A DNA stretch of 44,565 bases from a bacterium (GTDB lineage Bacteria; DRYD01), in NCBI GenBank assembly GCA_026418475.1, contig JAOABG010000004.1, positions 2,806 through 47,370 of the forward strand, written 5' to 3'. The stretch's first letter is position 1; each line of letters starts with the position of its first letter. A program made the position numbers and the translations under genes. Positions 37,375 through 44,565 of this stretch are shown here, in pieces. The notes below the pieces were generated by a model. It saw only the letters and a program-made list of their open reading frames with translations, had not been told where the DNA came from and did no database searches.

Positions 37375-39062
37375 ATAACAGAAACTTTTATAGGATTTTT
37401 AAAAAACGTGTGGTTTTCATTTATTTATTTTTTTTGTTCTTTTGTATTTTGATTATCTATAAATTGGTGGAGGTTCATATTGTAAAGCATGAATTTTATG
37501 AAAAGAAATTTAGGGATCAGACTATAGGGAGGATAGAAATTCCTTCTTTTAGAGGAAGGATTGTTGATAGAAATAATATTGTTCTTGCTTATTCTTTACC
37601 TGCTTACAGTATTGCTATTAGGCCCAATCAATTGGAAATGGATAAAGTTGAAAATTTGTATAAGTTTTTGAAAGATAATGGAATTGATTTTGGAAATCGC
37701 GATGTTTTCCTGGGTTTGATAAAAAAGCTAAGGGATGAAAATGTACCTTTTTACTTTATAGCTCGCAAATTTTCCAATAGGATAGAACATTTGTCAAAAA
37801 TAAATTCTTTTAAAGGTATAGAATTGATCAGGGAACCTACGGGTAAAAGATATTACAACTTTGATTGTATGAGGGATATAATTGGAGTTGTTGATATTGA
37901 TGAAAAAGGTATAGAGGGTTTGGAACTTTATTTAGAACAGCACAACAGTAGGATAAAAGGTAAGAGTGGTTATTATGAGCTTATGTTTGACGCTCTCGGA
38001 AATCCGAATTATAATAGGATTATAGATTATAAACCTCCTGTGGATGGGAAAGATATAAGATTGTCTATAGATGTTGTTCTTCAGCAAGATATTGATGTTT
38101 TAGCCAGAAAGAAGCTTAAGGAACATAAGGCTTCTGAGGTTACAATCGTTGTTGCTAATAAAAATGGAGAGATACTGTCGTGTGTAAGTGTGGATAGAGA
38201 TATGAATGATTTTGTTATTGGTGGTATTAATAAGTTATATGAACCAGGATCTATATTTAAAATATTCACTGTTGTTGCAGCTCTTGAATCGGGATTATCG
38301 AATAAGGAGAAGTTCTTTAGTGGTCCTACGATTGTAATAGATGGATGGACGATAAACAACGCCGATGACGGGCTTTATACATCGGGTTATGAGAATATAG
38401 AAGATATATTAACATATTCTTTCAATGTTGGAACGGTCACTTTAATGCAACGAACTGGTAGGAAGAGGTTCATAGAGTATCTATATAAATTGGGTTTTTA
38501 TGAATATTCTGGAGTTGAGCACCCTTCTGATGTGAAACCTCTTATTGGTGAATTAAAAGACGAGCCCAATATAAGATTTGCCACTATTTCTTTTGGTCAG
38601 GGGATAGCTATTACCCCGCTTCATATATTGAGACTCATGGTTATAATAGCTAATGGTGGCTATAGAGTTCCCTTAACGTTTTTGAAAGACGGTAATTCTT
38701 TGGATAAGAGGGTTTTATCTGATTATACGGTTAGTGAATCCAGAAAATATTTGAGAAGTGTTGTTGTTAAGGGGACTGGAAAAAAAGCTGATATTCCCGG
38801 TTATTTTTGTGCTGGTAAAACAGGTACAGCTCAGATGCCAGCTCCTGATGGTGGTTATGCTTCTGGTAAATACATTGCTTCATTTGTGGGTTTTTTCCCT
38901 TATTTTGATCCACAATATGTTATTGTAGTTTCTGTTAAGGAGCCGGTGGGAATGTACTATGGTGGTCAAGTAGCTGCTCCCATATTTAGGGATACTGCTG
39001 CTTTAATCATATCAAGATATAATTTAAAACCTTACACTCAAAATGTTTTGGCTTCTCAGTAA
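37371..39062 (+). CDS. Class B penicillin-binding protein (PBP2/FtsI type)
   Basis: N-terminal TM; 'GRIVDRNNIVLA'; SxxK 'PGSIFKIF'; SxN 'SFN'; KTG 'AGKTGTAQMP'. Confidence 0.92.
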   Translation: MNNRNFYRIFKKRVVFIYLFFLFFCILIIYKLVEVHIVKHEFYEKKFRDQTIGRIEIPSFRGRIVDRNNIVLAYSLPAYSIAIRPNQLEMDKVENLYKFLKDNGIDFGNRDVFLGLIKKLRDENVPFYFIARKFSNRIEHLSKINSFKGIELIREPTGKRYYNFDCMRDIIGVVDIDEKGIEGLELYLEQHNSRIKGKSGYYELMFDALGNPNYNRIIDYKPPVDGKDIRLSIDVVLQQDIDVLARKKLKEHKASEVTIVVANKNGEILSCVSVDRDMNDFVIGGINKLYEPGSIFKIFTVVAALESGLSNKEKFFSGPTIVIDGWTINNADDGLYTSGYENIEDILTYSFNVGTVTLMQRTGRKRFIEYLYKLGFYEYSGVEHPSDVKPLIGELKDEPNIRFATISFGQGIAITPLHILRLMVIIANGGYRVPLTFLKDGNSLDKRVLSDYTVSESRKYLRSVVVKGTGKKADIPGYFCAGKTGTAQMPAPDGGYASGKYIASFVGFFPYFDPQYVIVVSVKEPVGMYYGGQVAAPIFRDTAALIISRYNLKPYTQNVLASQ

Positions 39063-39076
39063 AGGGAGGAATTATC

Positions 39077-40024
39077 ATGGAAAATGTTATGAATCTTATT
39101 GATAGATATGTTTCTAATTTTATAGGAAGAGAAGTGACGGTTAGGGAGTTAGGACCCAGAGAAGGGTTTCAGATACAAAAAAATTTTATAGATACTTCAA
39201 TGAAGGTTGAACTTATTAATTGCTTATCTGATACCGGAATCAAATATTTGGAGGTTACTTCTTTCGTCAATCCCAAGTTGGTTCCCAATTTAGCTGATGC
39301 TCAAGAAGTACTAAAGAATATAGAAAAGAATCCGGGAGTTATTTATGCTTGTTTAGTTCTTAATAAAAAGGGTGTTGAAGTAGCTATCCAAAACAACGTA
39401 AAGTATTTGAATACTACGATTTTTGCTTCTGAAAGCTTGAATAAAAGGAATAATAACAGAACGATTGAGGAATCTATGAGAGAAGCTGAAGAAATGATAA
39501 AGCTTTGTAATGATAATAATATAATATTGGAGGGTGGTGTATCTGCAACTTTTGGGTGTCCTATACAAAAGTATGTCGATTTTAAAAAAGTCTTAGAAAT
39601 TGTGGAATTCTGGTATTCTAATGGTATAAAAAGTATTATGTTGGCTGATACAACTGGTGAGGCACTGCCACAACAGGTTTATGCTTATATCAGTATCCTA
39701 AGAGAAAAGTATGAGGATGCGAATTTTATCATACATCTTCATGATACCAGGGGTATTGGAATGGTGAACTTGCTAGTTGCTGTTAGTTTGGGGATTAGTC
39801 ATGTTGATTGTTCTATTGGTGGTTTGGGGGGATGCCCTTTTGCCCCTGGTGCTGCAGGAAATATACCAACTGAAGATACTGTATATCTTTTAAATTCTCT
39901 GGGTGTTAAAACTGATATTGATTTGGATAAACTTATTCAATGTTCACTTCTAGCTGAAAGGATAGTTGGTTATAAAATACCTGGTAAATTAAAGGACTAT
40001 AGATTATCTGGATTGTGTTGTTGA
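39077..40024 (+). CDS. Hydroxymethylglutaryl-CoA lyase-like protein
   Basis: 'VRELGPREGFQIQ', 'EVTSFVNPKLVPNLADAQEV', 'GGLGGCPFAPGAAGNIPTED'. Confidence 0.85.
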   Translation: MENVMNLIDRYVSNFIGREVTVRELGPREGFQIQKNFIDTSMKVELINCLSDTGIKYLEVTSFVNPKLVPNLADAQEVLKNIEKNPGVIYACLVLNKKGVEVAIQNNVKYLNTTIFASESLNKRNNNRTIEESMREAEEMIKLCNDNNIILEGGVSATFGCPIQKYVDFKKVLEIVEFWYSNGIKSIMLADTTGEALPQQVYAYISILREKYEDANFIIHLHDTRGIGMVNLLVAVSLGISHVDCSIGGLGGCPFAPGAAGNIPTEDTVYLLNSLGVKTDIDLDKLIQCSLLAERIVGYKIPGKLKDYRLSGLCC

Positions 40025-40066
40025 TTATTTAAAGGATTAATCTGAAAACTATATAATATCAATTTT

Positions 40067-43000
40067 ATGAATATAGAAGTTTGTTATTTGGAGAACCCTA
40101 AGTTGTTAATTGATTTTGAATATGTTGAGAATGAAGTACAGAAATTTGAGGAGTTTTTCGAATTTTGCTTTGGGTATAAATTGAAATCAATACAGAGAAG
40201 TTATTGTAAAAGGTTTTTTTCTAAGCTTTCTTTTTCAATAGTTGCTCCTACGGGTACAGGGAAGACTATTTTGGGACTTTTTTTGGCTTTTTACAACTCA
40301 TTTGTTAAAAATCGGAGAAGCTTACTGCTTTTCCCTACACAACTTCTTGTTAAACAATCTCTGGAAATATTCCAAAAGTATGTTCCTATTATAGAAGAAT
40401 ATGTTTCTCGTAAAATTGAGGATGATGAATATCTGTTTTTCTTATCATATGAAAATAAGTCCATTAAAGAGGAGAAAATAAATAGGTTGTCTAGCGAACG
40501 ACATAAGTTTGTTGCTATAACCAATCAGTTTTTATCTCGTAGATTTGATCTCATCAATTCTTGTAAATATGATTATATTTTTGTTGATGATTTAGATAGT
40601 GTTTCAAAGGGTTCAAAGAACACCGTGAGAATACTCAAATTATTGGGATTTAATGATGAAATTATTGATTTGGCTAAGACTCCATCTTTCGAGACGCCAC
40701 CTTTACTCTTGGAAAAAATTGAGTTTCTTAAAGATAATATTGGGGTTTTAGTTATATCTTCTGCAACTCTTAGAAGAGGGATTAACAGTATTCTTTTCAG
40801 GAAATTGCTTAATTTTGATATAGGAAGTTCGATTAACTTTGTTAGAAATATAGATGATGTTTTTGTGGGTTCTAAAGATTTGGAAAAGTTGAAAGAGATC
40901 TTACAACTGATGGGGCCTGGAGCTATAATTTTTGTTCAATCTCAAGAGGAAGCGCAAATAATTGAAAAAGAGATACCAAACAGTAAATTTATAAACTCTA
41001 AGAATATAAAAAAAATAGATGATCTTGTTGATATTTATGTTGATGAGGAAATAGAATTTTCTGATAATGATGAAGAGGTTTTGGATGAAAGTGATGAGGA
41101 GATACAAATAAAGGATGGAGATATTAATTACCTCATAGGTATTTCTTCGCCTTACAGCATACTTGTTAGAGGATTGGATTTACCTTATAAAATTAGATAT
41201 GTTGTTTTTTGGGGGATTCCTAAAAGGAGAATAGATCTCAAAAACCTGGATAATTACAGGAATTTGTATCCAATACAAAAATTATTATCGAACATATTTT
41301 TTAAGAAGAGGATGGTTTCTTTGGATAGGATAAAGCAGTTAGTAGACACTTTGATTCAGCCACAGGTAATCTCTATGTTTGTTGTTAAAGATAGTAATTT
41401 ATACTCTTTGGATATAAAGACTTATCTTCAAGCTTCTGGTAGGTGCTCCAGAATAACGCCGTATGGTATAACTAAAGGTGTTAGTTTCATATTTGATGAT
41501 GAAATATTTTTTGAACCATTGTCCAAAAGTGCTTACTTCAATAATTTTGAAATCATAAAGATAGATAATTTTGATTCCATTAAATCGAGGGAAGATATAG
41601 ATTCAAGTAGGAGGAAGGATAATAATAACAATTATGATAACAATTTGGATTTTAAAACATATTTAATGATAGTTGAGAGTCCTACTAAGGCCAGACAGAT
41701 AGCCCAGATGTTTGGTAATCCTGGTATAACAAAGATAGGTAACCTCCAAGCATTTGAGACATTGAGTCCTATTGGGGTTCTTCTTATAATCCCTTCTCTG
41801 GGCCATGTTGTTGAGTTGTCTGTTGATCAAATAGAAAAAGAAAACAATATATATAATGTTATCGTTAACCGAAATGGTGATATTAAAGAGGTAAAGACTT
41901 TATACTGTTTCATAAGGAGATGTAAGGATTGTAATAGAAGTTTTGCTTCTATTTCTTCTGTTTGTATATATTGTTCATCTTCATCTATAGTGGATAATAC
42001 CGATAATCTGAATAGCCTTAAGACACTCTGTTTTATGGTAGATGGGGTTATTCTTGCTACTGATCCTGATAGTGAGGGAGAAAGAATTTCTTTTGATATT
42101 GTTAATCTTATTAAACCTAAGGATTATCAAAGAGTTGTGTTTAATGAGATAACAAAGAAAGCTGTTGTTAATGCTTTGTATAATCCCATGCAAATAAGAA
42201 GGAATTTGGTTGATGCTCAGCTTATAAGGAGGATAGAAGACCGTTGGATAGGATTTGCTTTGAGTAAAATACTTAAGGATAAGATGGAGGACTACAATAT
42301 TTCTGCAGGTAGGGTCCAGAGCCCTGTTCTACATTGGATAGTACAAAAATATAGAGAATATAATGATAAAAGGAGGTTTGCAATAGTTGAGGATTTTAGA
42401 GTCCAATTCATTGACTCTGATATAAAAGGAGAAGCTGAATTAGAAATAAAGGTGATAGATGAGTATGAAAAAAAGATAACTGTTTTTCCTTTTAATACAT
42501 CTGATATTTTAATGTTTGCCAATACTGTGTTAAAGGTTAGCTCTCAAGAAGCCATGCAAATGCTTCAAAGGTTATTTGAAAATGGATTGATAACTTATCA
42601 TAGGACTGATAGCTACTACATTTCTGATCAAGGGATAAATGTGGCAAAAGAGATTTACAGTAAAAAAGCTATGGAATTTGTATATAGAGGATTTGGGGAG
42701 CAACATGCACATGAGGCTATTAGAGTAACCAAACCTCTGGAGCCTGATGATATTAAAATAGCCTATCAGGACAAACTTTCCAGTTATGATATAAGGATGT
42801 ATGAAATGATTTACAGAAGGTTTTTAGCCTGTTTTACTAAAGATAATTATGTTAAGATTGCCAAGTATAAGTTTGTTCTTAAACAAGGTGAGAAGGTTTC
42901 TGAACTTGAACAGGAAAGGATTATTGATACTTTTGGCTTAGCTTTTGAGATATTTCCTTATTTGGCTTACAAAACAGAAAAACTTGTGGGAGGGAAATAT

Positions 43001-43354
43001 AATGTTAAGGTTAGAAATTTAAAGAAACCCACAACAATGTTATATTCACAATCTGAGATAATAAAAATGATGAAGGAGAAAGAGATAGGAAGGCCATCTA
43101 CTTATGCTTTTACGATTCAGAAGCTTTTTTCCAGAGGTTATGCTATTGAAAAATTCAATAGGTTGATACCCACTAAAAAAGGAATTATGGTTGATGATAT
43201 TTTAACTAAAAACTACTCTGACTTTGTGAATGAACAAAGGACAAAAGAGTTACTTAAAAAAATAGATGAGGTTGAGCAAAACAGGAAAGACCCTGTCTCT
43301 GTTATTCAGGAACTATTTAATGAAATTCAAAATATACTAAATATAACAATTTGA
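40067..43354 (+). CDS. rgy: Reverse gyrase (SF2 helicase-like module fused to type IA topoisomerase)
   Basis: 'SIVAPTGTGKTILGLFLA', 'FVDDLDSVSKGSKNTV', 'VLVISSATLRRG', 'LVRGLDLPYKIRYVVFWGIP', 'YLQASGRCSRITPYGITKGVSFI', 'LMIVESPTKARQIAQMFG', 'ATDPDSEGERISFDI', 'SAGRVQSPVLHWIV', 'GLITYHRTDSYYIS'. Confidence 0.96.
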   Translation: MNIEVCYLENPKLLIDFEYVENEVQKFEEFFEFCFGYKLKSIQRSYCKRFFSKLSFSIVAPTGTGKTILGLFLAFYNSFVKNRRSLLLFPTQLLVKQSLEIFQKYVPIIEEYVSRKIEDDEYLFFLSYENKSIKEEKINRLSSERHKFVAITNQFLSRRFDLINSCKYDYIFVDDLDSVSKGSKNTVRILKLLGFNDEIIDLAKTPSFETPPLLLEKIEFLKDNIGVLVISSATLRRGINSILFRKLLNFDIGSSINFVRNIDDVFVGSKDLEKLKEILQLMGPGAIIFVQSQEEAQIIEKEIPNSKFINSKNIKKIDDLVDIYVDEEIEFSDNDEEVLDESDEEIQIKDGDINYLIGISSPYSILVRGLDLPYKIRYVVFWGIPKRRIDLKNLDNYRNLYPIQKLLSNIFFKKRMVSLDRIKQLVDTLIQPQVISMFVVKDSNLYSLDIKTYLQASGRCSRITPYGITKGVSFIFDDEIFFEPLSKSAYFNNFEIIKIDNFDSIKSREDIDSSRRKDNNNNYDNNLDFKTYLMIVESPTKARQIAQMFGNPGITKIGNLQAFETLSPIGVLLIIPSLGHVVELSVDQIEKENNIYNVIVNRNGDIKEVKTLYCFIRRCKDCNRSFASISSVCIYCSSSSIVDNTDNLNSLKTLCFMVDGVILATDPDSEGERISFDIVNLIKPKDYQRVVFNEITKKAVVNALYNPMQIRRNLVDAQLIRRIEDRWIGFALSKILKDKMEDYNISAGRVQSPVLHWIVQKYREYNDKRRFAIVEDFRVQFIDSDIKGEAELEIKVIDEYEKKITVFPFNTSDILMFANTVLKVSSQEAMQMLQRLFENGLITYHRTDSYYISDQGINVAKEIYSKKAMEFVYRGFGEQHAHEAIRVTKPLEPDDIKIAYQDKLSSYDIRMYEMIYRRFLACFTKDNYVKIAKYKFVLKQGEKVSELEQERIIDTFGLAFEIFPYLAYKTEKLVGGKYNVKVRNLKKPTTMLYSQSEIIKMMKEKEIGRPSTYAFTIQKLFSRGYAIEKFNRLIPTKKGIMVDDILTKNYSDFVNEQRTKELLKKIDEVEQNRKDPVSVIQELFNEIQNILNITI

Positions 43355-43406
43355 ACTTAATAATTCCGAAAGGGATATATGTTTTTTCTGTCCAAGAATA
43401 TAAAAA

Positions 43407-44033
43407 ATGGGTTTTAGTATAGTTTCTATAGAAGGTGCGGATGGAACTGGTAAGTCCACAATAGCTAATCTTCTTTATCATAAAATGGTTAGTGAATTTT
43501 CATATTTAAGTGTTGAGAAATATCATGAACCGATGTTTTTCGAGGAGGAAATATATAATTCAAGTATTAATGATTCAAAATATTTATTTCTCTTGTTTTT
43601 GGTGGCCAGGAAAAAGTTGATTAAACTTATTGATACTAGACAAAATAGGATAGTTATCATGGACAGGTATATTGATAGTACTTTTGTTTATCAAGCGTTG
43701 TTTCAAAAAGTAGTAGATTTTGATAGCTTAGTATATTTTCATCAACAAATAGTTTTTGAGAATAATGGTTATTTTTGGCCTGATATTACCTTTATTCTTG
43801 AGGCTGATTTGGAGGATATAAAAAATAGGATAAAAAAGAAGAATAATTCCAAATTGTTTGATGGATCAGAACTTGAGTATATCCAAAAACTATATAAAAT
43901 CCTGCCAATCATATTTTCTAACAGGGTTTTTTATTTTTTTAATACCTCTATTTTAACTAAAGAAGATGTGGTAAAAAATATGTTTGATATAATATGTAAG
44001 AAAATATTGAACTGTGGATTTGAAAGCTATTAA
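43407..44033 (+). CDS. tmk: Thymidylate kinase
   Basis: 'VSIEGADGTGKSTIANLL', 'KYHEP', 'IVIMDRYIDSTFVYQAL'. Confidence 0.93.
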   Translation: MGFSIVSIEGADGTGKSTIANLLYHKMVSEFSYLSVEKYHEPMFFEEEIYNSSINDSKYLFLLFLVARKKLIKLIDTRQNRIVIMDRYIDSTFVYQALFQKVVDFDSLVYFHQQIVFENNGYFWPDITFILEADLEDIKNRIKKKNNSKLFDGSELEYIQKLYKILPIIFSNRVFYFFNTSILTKEDVVKNMFDIICKKILNCGFESY

Positions 44034-44044
44034 GGGGGTAAATG

Positions 44045-44565
44045 ATGGGTTTTAAGAATAAACTGAATAATTTTTTGCTATTATTGTTGGTATCTTTTTA
44101 TTTCTTTCTAACTTCTTTTATGGATAATTATGGTAATATAGTTGAGATATCCCCACAAGCTTCTAAAAATACGGTTGGACTTGGCGAAAATTTTTACCTG
44201 ACTATACATGTCAATTTTAAGAGCCCTTCTAATACGACGTGGTATGTTGAGGATAATTTTAAATTGCTTAAAATAGAGGAATTCTTGAATAATTTCAATG
44301 TTATTTCCAGATCTATAGACAGGAAAATAACCCAGACTAACAATTATGATATCATGGATTTGACTTATACTTTTGTTTTGCAAGCCAGGCAAGAAGGAGA
44401 TTTCATTCTTAAAGACATAGGATTGATGTATAGTATTGATGATAATAACCAGAAAGTAAGTAAATTTGCTCCTATGGATAATTCTAAATCTATAACAATA
44501 AAAGTTATCTCTAGTTATGTTCCCCAGCCTCAACCACAACCACAGCCCCAACCTCAGCCTCAACC
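44045..44565 (+). CDS. BatD-like secreted protein, 3'-truncated by the window
   Basis: Frame open to the window end: signal-like N-terminus, 'VEISPQASKNTVGLGENFYLTIHVNF', ending in a (PQ)n stretch. Missing from the ORF track because there is no stop. Confidence 0.65.
   Translation, partial: MGFKNKLNNFLLLLLVSFYFFLTSFMDNYGNIVEISPQASKNTVGLGENFYLTIHVNFKSPSNTTWYVEDNFKLLKIEEFLNNFNVISRSIDRKITQTNNYDIMDLTYTFVLQARQEGDFILKDIGLMYSIDDNNQKVSKFAPMDNSKSITIKVISSYVPQPQPQPQPQPQPQ

Noticed and set aside
44108-44563. Minus-strand 151-aa ORF at the window end
   Set aside because: Antisense to the BatD-like frame; its 'RLRLGLWLWLRLG' start is the reverse complement of the (PQ)n repeat.

Overview
AT-rich, gene-dense 44.6-kb chromosomal window, apparently from a thermophilic diderm bacterium. 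Supporting markers are a reverse gyrase, TreT trehalose synthase, split HldE heptose genes and LspA. Most of it is housekeeping: uppS, plsX, a ubiE/menG-like gene, DUF177, bcp, tRNA-Ile(GAT), groES-groEL, fabF, hldE1/hldE2, lspA, uvrB, lipA, fumC, a PBP2/FtsI-class gene, an HMG-CoA-lyase-like gene, reverse gyrase, tmk, and the start of a BatD-like gene cut by the window end. I found no CRISPR array, phage or transposon. The strongest unusual signal is an 825-aa tandem fusion of two tyrosine phenol-lyase/tryptophanase-fold domains. The N-half has lost the PLP lysine and phosphate-binding motif but keeps residues that in TPL are donated across the dimer interface. The C-half shows the opposite pattern. 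This looks like an intramolecular heterodimer with one composite active site. Other leads: a GlmU with intact acetyltransferase but degenerate uridylyltransferase domain; a C11/clostripain-like protein without its catalytic His/Cys; two unannotated micro-ORFs (22 and 24 aa); an 11-bp-phased double TTTTTTTAC element upstream of three envelope/protease-type genes; a tRNA whose CCA end lies 5 nt from the next start codon; and a translationally coupled TPR / unknown / RsbW-like operon. All residue mapping and motif calls were done by eye; no searches were run.
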